A program made the position numbers and the translations under genes. A DNA stretch of 64,000 nt from Pseudopyrenochaeta lycopersici (Eukaryota > Ascomycota > Dothideomycetes > Pleosporales > Pseudopyrenochaetaceae). The notes beneath the pieces are model-generated. The model was not told the DNA's origin. It did not search any database and saw only the letters and a list, made by a program, of their open reading frames with translations. Positions 47,601-55,190 of the stretch are shown here, one piece after another (positions within the stretch are counted from its first letter, which is position 1; each line of letters opens with the position of its first letter). The DNA lies in NCBI GenBank assembly GCA_003313425.1, contig NHZP01000004.1, positions 2,128,560 through 2,192,559 of the forward strand. The letters run 5' to 3'.

Positions 47601-49032
47601 GCGAACGGGCATAGATTCATCCCCACCGAATGAGCAAGCCCTCCTCAAGCCCATGCCACACAAGATCGGCCAAGGCCCGTGGGCGAAGGAAGTCGAAGTT
47701 GCCTTTTACAAAAGCACACTAAAACAAGCATGGCTAGGTTGTATGCCTATCTTTAGTCGCCCAAGTCACTTCGAGCGCGACAGAGTGATCGAGGAGAGGA
47801 AAAAGATTTTGGCCCACATCACGAGCGAAGAAGCAGAACTCAACAGACGCTTTGATTCCCGCCACCGGCTGCACGGTATAGATAAAGAGTTCGTACGCTG
47901 GAGAAACGTTGGCTGCCAGCTTTGTTACGCGGACAGTGGGAAGATGGAGCCCGATCACCTACTTGAGCACTGCAACCGTCACCGTAGCTCCGCAAGAGCT
48001 CGACAAATTTTCGATTGGCTTCAAGCGCTCGAGCTTCCACGGCGCTCAAGGGGTGCTAGCTGGTGCGATTTATGCTCCATGACTGAATTTGTGTGTGCAG
48101 ATATCATTACAGGCGTCCGGCTAGGTGACGCCAAGCACGAGGCCGAAAGAAGTTATTGGAGAGAGCAGGCGGAGAAGTCGCTTGACGGGGATGGGAAATG
48201 CCAAATGAAGCTGGTAGTAAAGAGGACTATTGCTGCACTTTGTGCTTACGATGAACACATCCTTGGAGCCTTTTTGATGGAAAGACTTAGTGAGGAGAAC
48301 GGAGTAGATATCATGGCGAAGAATCAGGTAGAGTTCTGGTTCCGGCAACGCGTCTCTCTGGGTGGCAGTGCAGTCTTGAGGCTTCTTTTCGTGTTTGAAA
48401 TGCTTATAAGTGCTTTCAACTTCAGACGATCCCAGCCATCAGCGACAAAGAGCCCTAATTCAAGCGTAATCTCCCCACTGCTATGTGGTTACGGCTGGGA
48501 CAACGACGATGAAGTACAGGGCTGGCACAACACGTTGAAGTGGTGGATGGGAAAATGTGGATTCTGTGCTGGACGCGGGCTCGAAGATACCAAGATCAAT
48601 CACAGTTTGAGCAACTGTAGGCGCGGGGGATTAACACAGCGGTCGATCCGCATGGGCGAAGCCATCTTTCTTGAAGGTTTCAAAGCGAAAGGTGGTTGTG
48701 CGAGGTGCGCTGTGCCTCGAGAAATTTGTGACAGGTGGGCAAAATCAAGCGACGGAGTCTGGAGAGAGCAACCTCTGGAACGTTGTCAATACGGGCGCTT
48801 GGTATACGATACAGTTGTCGGGCTATACCAATGTACCGATACAAGGTACGCCTTCGACTTGTTGACAACGATAGAAGAGGAGGGTGAGGAGGAGTACCGT
48901 GACCTGGACGATGTTGACGTGACCATGTGGCTATGTAGGAAGTTGGTTGTTGCCAACGTTGAAGGTACTGAGATGCTGCGACAGCTTTGGGTATGGACGC
49001 AAATGCTACAAAAGGCACGCTTAGAGTACTAA
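44641..49032 (+). CDS. OrsD-type zinc-finger protein with tyrosine-recombinase-like core, no helicase
   Basis: A single 1,463-codon frame with no introns. The N-terminus has two C2H2-like fingers (ICRLCKF...HVVEKH near residues 26-50, and ACKHCGHKT...HLSAKHG near 97-120), as in OrsD/DUF3505-type fungal proteins. A Ser/Glu-rich linker follows. Residues about 560-930 form a core I read as tyrosine-recombinase-like: PRGTELSAL (Arg749), TYRQLV (Arg872), GHRPLQRGMSY (His912 and Tyr921, nine apart as in known recombinases). The C-terminus has Cys/His clusters (CQLC, CDLC, CGFC, CARC). In related subtelomeric fungal proteins a RecQ helicase lies between core and C-terminus; here I see no Walker A or DEAH motif. 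It is GC-normal and seems intact. DNA binding or recombination is inferred. Some of it could be structural only. Confidence 0.75.
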   Translation: MTAQLGLRELLEQLNLHVNEPEPVIICRLCKFALHGTSKSIADHVVEKHNHSRYITKQLRELLKPYNILGPRELRLRPDHSPPHPYLANHLGNACKHCGHKTTSIDLMGRHLSAKHGVKRKSLTWLHDHVSRGLMLQSWDHNGAYGYWIVKQDRTSATRSSVVDSSLQQTSAPRLQRLEQLHLKELERMNRRRTNATNDLGGCDMALNTNWMRRTGWAETFAGAERRLLVQLAQIPVVTVRNLHLGLYGGVDLYSCKEDEYRLSLLVAALDQVFDRCEDTVRYTDVSIRCLLRSSYPDRTYKAPFELVGRKATTQRYRRIFKMVFCFCVRFWRLDKCARQNLLRRSLPKEQDESLHQLWFDQAWSLMPEMKTKEAEPRAYQLKSGPPNLETWESISEDESDESASVITDDGEEEFESAESLLMTASEFEEPSKSHSFSKRNGREALSRAERMKRRQSTSMAHAASALDSRRDHETPQPFEKKEATWSSLLEDMLFRFVYFLSTEEYEDGTPSSTLLIYSSGVLGLTQGGSTFERAGNYTSKLSAMIYCVRMIILEATLPRFAHVGLGWSVRPRHGQVELLNQARGKNLCLGSPTPMNELLSLRDYGRVSSRSEGPSFRVTWSQDGQVVSWEKHSLSMAKFRQISHDSIQDTLAVCSELMYGWSPPIDLGSIRDHLADTSAGYSFVTDSANGLSESYLELSRRASLATVNGLLADDDWDDQAVRRYLELYSQMTELMMLSLYLLGGQAPRGTELSALEHCNGSSTSRGVCVYSRKMALIFRHAKSRRSTNHEFYVVRFMPDEVGRLLYYYLVFIRPFVCMLHREFHAGDIDSTLLFSLPTVPKEPLKTSVLTKALERQTTSTVGFRLSVRTYRQLVIAVTDKHIRHISEPFNRHDDRSTKADPNVAYAWQSGHRPLQRGMSYGIDGAFPDTLQPALLNIYEWASNEWHKFLQLEPAAHNACIETIEGQKRKVPSSSSDSSPKRRCTTQRTGIDSSPPNEQALLKPMPHKIGQGPWAKEVEVAFYKSTLKQAWLGCMPIFSRPSHFERDRVIEERKKILAHITSEEAELNRRFDSRHRLHGIDKEFVRWRNVGCQLCYADSGKMEPDHLLEHCNRHRSSARARQIFDWLQALELPRRSRGASWCDLCSMTEFVCADIITGVRLGDAKHEAERSYWREQAEKSLDGDGKCQMKLVVKRTIAALCAYDEHILGAFLMERLSEENGVDIMAKNQVEFWFRQRVSLGGSAVLRLLFVFEMLISAFNFRRSQPSATKSPNSSVISPLLCGYGWDNDDEVQGWHNTLKWWMGKCGFCAGRGLEDTKINHSLSNCRRGGLTQRSIRMGEAIFLEGFKAKGGCARCAVPREICDRWAKSSDGVWREQPLERCQYGRLVYDTVVGLYQCTDTRYAFDLLTTIEEEGEEEYRDLDDVDVTMWLCRKLVVANVEGTEMLRQLWVWTQMLQKARLEY

Positions 49033-49642
49033 GATTTTAGAGTACTTTTGGGGTCGTCATAACGACGCTAGATCTCTACCAAGTAGCTAGAGTACAATGA
49101 TGCTGCAGCATATCAGCCCTAGTTCTTCTAATAAGTACCCTTAAAAATGTACTGTTACGAGAAGGAGCGAAGACATTGATCAAAATATACGGTTGCTTAC
49201 ATTACGCGATGTCATTGTAATTCTATTGCTACTCGTGTAGAATACGCATCCTTAACCTTCGGACAGGTAGACAAAGGCTTAGAACTACTTGATAATGCTT
49301 TCTTGAAGACTTTGGCGTCTTGGTCTGCAAGCAGCATGGTACTGCAGTCGTTAATCTCGACACGTATCCCCTGCAGCATCATACTATGTACCTAAACTGT
49401 ACCTTTAGGGTTATGTTAGGTTGCCCCCAGGGGCAAGAATTGAGTTGGCCTCCGGGGGCAAGACCCTAGGGGGGTTAACAAGCGTGGGAAGTAATGCCTG
49501 CCCCTAGGGGCAAGATGCCTGTGCGAACAACGTAGCTTCGCGAACTTCAAAACTTTATATAGCCTTCCCACCTACCACTCTATAGCGTGCCTATTCCATA
49601 AGAAGCTATTTTCCTAGGCTCTATTATACAAAAACCGCTCCT
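49033..49642. other. Intergenic region with palindromic GC motifs
   Basis: GC-normal, no gene. It contains three GC-rich near-palindromes (annotated separately) and presumably the terminator of the OrsD-type gene and the promoter of the DUF3723-like remnant. Confidence 0.4.
49421..49515. promoter_or_regulatory. Three GC-rich palindromic motifs
   Basis: TTGCCCCCAGGGGCAAGA (49421-49438), GGCCTCCGGGGGCAAGA (49447-49463) and CTGCCCCTAGGGGCAAGA (49498-49515) share a GGGGCAAGA core and are near-palindromic. They lie 128-222 bp before the ATG at 49643. The spacing and repetition fit binding sites for a dimeric regulator, but none is known to me. Confidence 0.4.
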
Positions 49643-50173
49643 ATGAAACGCAAAGGCGATAAAACGGCTGTTAAGGGAAGGAAGAAGCAACGAGTAGAGG
49701 TGAAAGATGTAGACTCCGTTCACGAGCAGGCTGAGCCATATCGACTGGCTACTGCTAGGTTTCCAATCGATGTGCTTACTTCAGAGTAGACGACTGGCAC
49801 CAACCGGTCCATCAACGAACACCACAAGCGCCGCCTCTGCCAGACATTCAGAGAAGTAGGCGTCCTTCGCAGAAATGAAAGCCGCCGACTGCGGGTTGCT
49901 TGCACAAAAGCGCAAGTGCACCAGATGCTTGACTATCTCAGGCTGAGAGAAAGCGGAGTTCCGAGCGATCGTAGTGGCCAGCGAACTGAGGGAGGAGATG
50001 ATGCGGATTGGCCATCGTTCGAAGACTGGAGTAGCGTTGTTGGACAGAGGGCAGAACCTATGGCGTGCAACCATCGAGTAGAGGCCTTAAAGGAATATTT
50101 GCATGGTTCTCAGTCTGCGCATAGGGGGCGGTGGTGGATTGGTGACATCTACGACAAAGGTTCCATCCCTTAA
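49643..50173 (+). pseudogene. DUF3723-like gene remnant with one in-frame stop
   Basis: A 176-codon frame starts MKRKGDKTAVKGRKKQRVE and is interrupted by TAG at 49787-49789. Around the stop the pattern ARFPIDVLTSE / INEHHKRRLCQTFREVGVLRR resembles the N-terminal motif of the fungal DUF3723 family (a hydrophobic FPxxxL followed by a KxxRLxxxFR helix). Family members are usually several hundred residues long, so this is truncated as well as interrupted. The function of the family is unknown. The genes are often found in repeat-rich regions. Confidence 0.45.
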
Positions 50174-50474
50174 GCCGCAGCAGCTAAGACGAGCTAACCC
50201 TAACGGCAGACGCAAAAAAAAAAGCTCATAGGTAGCTGTTATTAAGAGCTGAGTTTTTGGGACGGGCTCTTAAGTGGCCGGGACCACGTCTAACCGAAAA
50301 ACCTTGCCTAAATGCGAGATACTGTCGTTGTTCCGCTGCTGACTGTCAAGGTCTATAGGCAGGATATTTAAGTAGAAGCGTCCGCGAACTAATGCAGTCT
50401 TTGGGTCTGGTCTTGAGCGAAGACCACACAAGGAAGATTATCCACAATATGCTTGTAAGACTACGCTGTGTAAT
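50174..50474. other. Intergenic, nothing recognised
   Basis: About 300 bp between the DUF3723-like remnant and the 3' end of the minus-strand secreted-protein gene, with an A-rich run at 50212-50223. Confidence 0.4.
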
Positions 50475-51278
50475 TTAAACAGCTACTAACACGGTAAGAG
50501 CTGCAAAAAGCCAGACAAGAGGTGTGCTGTGTAGTAACTCGCCGTGGTTCTTATTCTCGTTCTTGTTCTCGCTGTCAAAGTTTACAGTAATATTCATAGC
50601 CGGCCTCGTTGACTTGGGCCTAGCCTCCCGAGTTTTGCGCGCTTTCTCAGACCCAGTCCTAGTAGGTCTCTTGCTTTTTGATCGTTCCAGGCTTCTTTTT
50701 ACCTCCTGTTTGCTTGGTGCATTGTACACGTTCCCTGCGACGGTGTGTAGGCTAGCCCACGGCTCCACAAACAACGCTGCCGGGTCCTCAGGTTGGCCAT
50801 CTGTTGTGTTTAGAAGAAGCTGTGTAGAGCCATCCAGTAGAGGCAGGTTACTAGTTGGCAATTCCATAGCATAAGGTGCCTGCGAGGAGGGCTTTTTTGG
50901 GTTGACAAGCTCGTACACCATCTTGCCCGCGAGAAACGTAAGCTGATGGGAGGACACCAGACCCGACTGCATAGAGCAAAGAGACGGAGAGGATGCATTG
51001 CATCTGGCCTCATCAACCAGAAGGAGCGTGTAGGAGCCAGGAAGCCTCTGCTCTGTGCCTATCCTTACAGCCACGGCAGGATCTATGGTGGCTGCGGGGC
51101 CTACGTGTTAGGGTCATGTTGCTGTGCACAGCGTAGATAGCAACTCACGCTCCACGGGGATGCCAACACCGCCACTAGCAACCGCCGTGTTGAATTCTAC
51201 GGTAAGATTATCCATGGCTATGCCTCTTACAGACTGTAAAAGGCCAGCCATCAGAACTGTACGACAAGTGAAGTGCAT
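50475..51278 (-). CDS. Putative secreted, membrane- or GPI-anchored protein (2 exons)
   Basis: Exon 1 (51278-51149) encodes a signal-like start MHFTCRTVLMAGLLQSVRGI. A short intron (GTGAGT...TAG or CAG, about 51101-51148) leads to exon 2 (to 50475); both acceptors keep the frame. The mature part has few Cys (ARCNASSPSLCS), Asn-X-Ser/Thr sites and a basic segment (KSKRPTRTGSEKARKTREAR) with Lys-Arg pairs. It ends in a hydrophobic tail (LVWLFAALTVLVAV) as in GPI-anchored proteins. About 250 residues. No family is recognised. A cell-wall or surface role is inferred from layout only. Confidence 0.6.
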
Positions 51279-52195
51279 TTTTGGTAGGCAGGCGTAAGAG
51301 GAGATAGATAGACAAATAGGAGGACAGGACGTTTAGGCTGGGTAGGTAAGAATAGACGAAAGAAAAGAGAAAGGGGCACAGCGAATCCAAAGATGAAGGA
51401 AATGCAGCAGAGACAGATGCCGAAAGAGCGTCGGTTTTTTGTAGCCGTTACCTCGCTGCCGCATATCGCATACGGACTTGGTGCAAAGCGCAGCACAAGG
51501 TAAAGACAGCATACCTAACACTAGCGTTTCTCTACGTCCCTGCTGCATCATGCAAAGACCTTAGTTGTCAACAAAACAGCATAGCGAGAATAGCTAAACG
51601 TCCAAGTAACTAGCATGTCAGTAAATCCCGACTGTTGGGCCTGTGTTGGGGAAGTGAGAACCAGCGGTTGAAACAGTTCGCCAAGGGAGGTGCAGTGGAG
51701 ACGCACAGACTGTTAGAGGTCGGAGTAAATGCACGAGCTGCGCTAAGACACTTACAGCAGCTTCTAGAAGGCTTTGAAACACTACACAGACCAGACAGGT
51801 GTTTCTTAGCCGCTGATCCTGTTACCCAATACGGCTGCTTCGTTTATGCCCCCTTCTGTTCAGTGTGGTGATTAATTAGCGCGATTGTGTCAAGTTCGGC
51901 CGCGTTATGCCGAATAGGCCGTGCACTGGGGGTGCTAGGGAAGTACCGTTCATGCCAAGGCAATGCGGGTCTAGTCATTGTTGTCGTCTATGTCGCGACG
52001 TCCCTGCCAAGAACAAACCCTACGAGTTTCTTCAAGAGCCTCCCTTATTATACGATTGTTTTTGCTGACAAACAGATAGGTTTGAAGGGCTATCGTTTAT
52101 GCGTCTGGCTTGGTAGCTAACATGTCGAAACGATGCAAGCAGCTTGGCATGTTAGGGGCACGATTTTCGTCCTTATAGGAGGTATCTTGAAAGGA
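51279..52195. other. Intergenic between divergent secreted-protein genes
   Basis: GC-normal DNA between the minus-strand anchored protein and the plus-strand repeat precursor, which are divergently transcribed. Short frames exist (such as 51635-51871) but have no supporting feature. Probably holds both promoters. Confidence 0.4.
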
Positions 52196-52203
52196 TATAA
52201 AAT
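52196..52203 (+). promoter_or_regulatory. TATA box of the repeat precursor gene
   Basis: TATAAAAT lies 151 nt before the ATG at 52347, with a pyrimidine-rich leader between them. Confidence 0.45.
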
Positions 52204-52346
52204 AAGCATCTTTTACCCTAATTAGAACTCATATCATTAGCATCTCTCTATTTCATTTCTAGACACGCATCTTCTGTGAATGATTTCACTCAGCGCTCTT
52301 TTCCCTAACTTCAAGACTACCAATCCTTAACAAAGCCCCGTTCACT

Positions 52347-53572
52347 ATGCGAGCATCAACGGTCGCGGCCATTTTGGCGTTTACTGCAGGCATGACTGCT
52401 AATGCCGCACCTGTTGTCCTCTCAGAGGGTCTCTCTGATAGCCTCCCGTCTGGGCTTCTAACCACGGTTGGCCTTGATGTACCTGCAGGTGTTGATGATC
52501 TGTAGGTCCCACACAGCGAACAATATACTAGGTTACTAACAGCATCAGGAGCCAGACAATCCGAGACCAGAGTTCTGAGGAGGCCCAGGCGGTTGCAAAG
52601 AGAGAGCCACAGCGAGGCCGGGGCCGCGGTGGACGTGGCCGGGCGGGTCGTGTTGGCGGTGTTGTTGAGGGTGTAACTGAGGGGATTGGCGGCGCAGCAG
52701 ACGCAATTTTCATCGGGCAGACGATCCAGGACCAGACATCTCAAGAGGCGCAGCCAGTGGCGAAGAGAGAGCCACAGCGAGGCCGGGGCCGCGGTGGACG
52801 TGGCCGGGCGGGTCGTGTTGGCGGTGTTGTTGAGGGTGTAACTGAAGGTATCGGCGGGGTGGCAGATGGAATCTTCATCGGACAGACGATCCAAGACCAG
52901 ACGTCTGAGGAATCGCAGCCAGTAGCGAAGAGAGAGCCACAGCGAGGCCGAGGACGTGGTGGACGCGGGCGAGCTGGTCGTATTGGCGACGTCGTTGAGG
53001 GCGTAACTGAAGGTATCGGCGGTACAGCAGATGCTATTTTCATTGGGCAGACGATCCAAGACCAGACCTCTCAGGAATCGCAGCCAGTTGCGAAGAGGGA
53101 GCCGCAGCGAGGCCGGGGACGTGGTGGACGCGGGCGAGGTAGTCGTGTTGGCGGTGTTGTGGAGGGCGTAAGTGAGGGGATTGGCGGCGCAGCAGACGCA
53201 ATTTTCATCGGACAGACAATCCAAGACCAGACCTCTCAGGAGGCGCAGCCAGTGGCCAAGAGGGAGCCGCAGCGAGGCCGGGGACGTGGTGGACGCGGGC
53301 GAGGTAGTCGTGTTGGTGGGGTGGTTGAGGGTGTAAGTGAGGGTATTGGCGGGGTGGCAGATGGAATCTTCATCGGACAGACGATACAAGACCAAAGCTC
53401 TGAGGAGGCGCAACCAGTGGCGAAGAGGGAGGCACAGCGAGGCCAGGAAGGTGGTAGACTTGGGCAGGCAGGGATTTGCCAGGTGGGGGTTGAGTCAGCG
53501 TGTAATGGCGACTCAGCTAGACCAGATTTGGAGTTTGGTGCAGATTTAGACTTCACTGGTGCAGATTTCTAA
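52347..53572 (+). CDS. Secreted precursor with five 55-aa repeats and Lys-Arg sites (KEP-like)
   Basis: Exon 1 (52347-52501) starts MRASTVAAILAFTAGMTANA, a clear signal peptide. A 47-nt intron (GTAGGT...TACTAAC...CAG, 52502-52548) leads to exon 2 (52549-53572), giving 392 residues. Six VAKR motifs end at residues 70, 125, 180, 235, 290 and 345, exactly 55 apart (165 bp), so Kex2-type cleavage would free five near-identical peptides. Each starts EPQRGRGRGGRGR (an RGG-like basic part), continues VGGVVEGVTEGIGG (small/hydrophobic) and IFIGQTIQDQTS, and ends EAQPVAKR. The C-terminal 47 residues differ and contain two Cys. This is the layout of fungal KEPs (kexin-processed repeat proteins), which include ribosomal peptide (dikaritin) precursors, pheromones and wall peptides. 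No UstYa-type gene was seen nearby. Confidence 0.85.
52601..53425 (+). repeat. Five tandem 165-bp coding repeats
   Basis: The KR codons recur at 52598, 52763, 52928, 53093, 53258 and 53423, a strict 165-bp period. Copies differ by few substitutions (for example VTEG or VSEG, GAADA or GVADG), some shared between neighbours, suggesting unequal exchange or conversion. Confidence 0.95.
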
Positions 53573-54764
53573 GATAGATCGTTAGTAGTTTCTACAAGCG
53601 AGTAAAGTACAAAATATAGATTGTTAATAAGCAAGTCGATTTATTTAGGGTTGTAACAAGCTACTATAGATAAGGGAGTAATAAAAAGCAGTGTATAAAG
53701 CATAAAAAAGAATTGTAAAAAGAAGGGTAAGGGATTGTATTAGAGGTAAGTAGTAATAGTATTATTATTTAGGGGGTTAGAGAGTAGGTTTAGAGTTAAT
53801 TAAGAATAAGGTAGAGTTAAGTAAAAGGTATAGAAGTGTTAGATAAAATACTAAAATACGCTTTGCAGAATTAATAATTACGATAAATTAATTGTGTGTT
53901 GATTATAATTATATTCCTTATTAAGTTCTGTCTCCTACTTTCTTCTATATGTCCTCTACTTCTAAAGGTTCTGTTAATTAGTAATAGTTATTAGTCCTTC
54001 CTATACTGTACTTCTAAGGTTCTCCTTATATTTAATAAGAAGAGTAAGTTATTTTAGAGTTTAATAAGAGTAGGTTAAAAAGTGTTAAGATATAATAGAG
54101 AGTAGATTAGTAGCAGTAAGAGATTAATTAAAATTAAGATTAAGAGTATTCTTATTAGATATAAATGTGTAAGTTTAAGGAGGCTAGATAGTAGCACAAG
54201 TATTAAGTAGAACTAGTTAGTAGAAGGGCATGTAAAAGAGTTTTAATAGAGAAGACATAATAAAGCAACTAGGGTAATAATAATAAATTTGGGGTTAGTT
54301 TAGGTAAATAGTTATTTTATATAACAAGGGGGATAAGTTATTAATTAGAATGATATAGTAATTTAATTTAGTAATAGTAGAAGGATAAGCATAGAGGTAT
54401 TTAGTATTATAAGAGAAGAGTTATGTATATTAGTAGAAGAAGAAGAAGTAATAGGTTATAAATTAGGTAATAGAGGTTAGGTTAGAGTTCTATAGAAGAT
54501 TAGAAGATTAGAAGATAAAGAAGAGTTATAAGTAGATTTTAAAAGTGTAGGTAAAGTAAGTAATAGTAGTAAAGTATTTAGGTTAAAGGTTAGGGTAAGT
54601 TAAGTAGGGGTAAAAGAGGGGCAAACGACTAAAGTAGGGGTAAATAAGAAGGAAAGTAGTAAAGTAGGGGTAAATAAGGAGTAAACAACTAGAGTAGGGG
54701 CAAAAAAGGAGTTAGCGACTAGAGTAGTAGTAAACTTATAAGAAGGTGTAACCGTAACGAGGGG
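53573..54764. other. RIP-like AT-rich DNA with a GGGGTAAA-type repeat
   Basis: No gene could be followed. Near 54600-54730 a motif AGTAGGGGTAAATAAG-like recurs about every 40-50 bp, in a frame that may continue into the fossil below. Confidence 0.4.
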
Positions 54765-55190
54765 CGGTCTAAGCAGCAGGCTGAGCAGCAGGCCGAGCAG
54801 CAGACTAAGCAGCAGGCTAAGTAGCAGCAATACAAGCGGCGATAGGAGCAGCAGGAGCGCGAGGCAGCAGTGCACAGTCTGTGGCAGTGTCCGCAGCTAG
54901 GGCAGGAGGGTTTCTGAGAGATAGATGAGCTGCGGAGCAGAGTAAGGTATAAAAAGGAGGTTCAAACGTGCTGGAAGTGTGGGATGATGGAGTATCTCTG
55001 CGGCAGAAAGCAGGGTAGCAAGCAGAGCAGCAAGCAGAGCAGCAAGCAGAGTAGTAGGCAGGCAGATTGCGCATGGCCGAACGTAACGATAGCAGTACTA
55101 TATAGGCTACGAGCAGCAGCAGAGGCAAAAGCAAAGCTAGAGGTAGGTAGAGGAATTCAAGATAGTAGGCTTTGGGAGGTAGGATATTGA
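54765..55190 (+). pseudogene. Fossil of an OrsD/RecQ-type C-terminal zinc region
   Basis: A plus-strand frame ending at TGA 55188-55190 contains a Gln-rich coiled stretch (KQQAEQQAEQQTKQQAK), then VHSLWQCPQLGQEGF, TCWKCGMMEYLCG and a Ser/Lys repeat. It aligns in order with the intact gene at 44641-49032, where the C-terminus reads NHSLSNCRRGGL and CARCAVPREICDRW: same His-Ser-Leu, Cys, Cys-x-x-Cys and distal Cys. This marks the remains of a second member of that family, or of its RecQ-bearing relatives. Internal stops are TAG/TGA/TAA. Confidence 0.55.

Noticed and set aside
51635..51871. 78-codon plus-strand frame between the secreted-protein genes
   Set aside because: No signal peptide, domain, intron or homologous copy. 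Length is within chance for this base composition.
52286..53413. Minus-strand open frame of 375 codons with Leu/Thr-rich repeats
   Set aside because: It is the reverse of the 55-residue coding repeats on the plus strand, which has a signal peptide, intron and cleavage sites. The minus frame is a by-product of the repeat composition.
52601..53425. Regular 165-bp direct repeats as a CRISPR-like array
   Set aside because: The repeats are fully coding, adjoin without spacers and lie in a eukaryotic gene.
54600..54875. Minus-strand Leu-rich frame resembling membrane segments
   Set aside because: It is the complement of Gln/Ser-coding GCAGCA-type repeats in the fossil on the plus strand.
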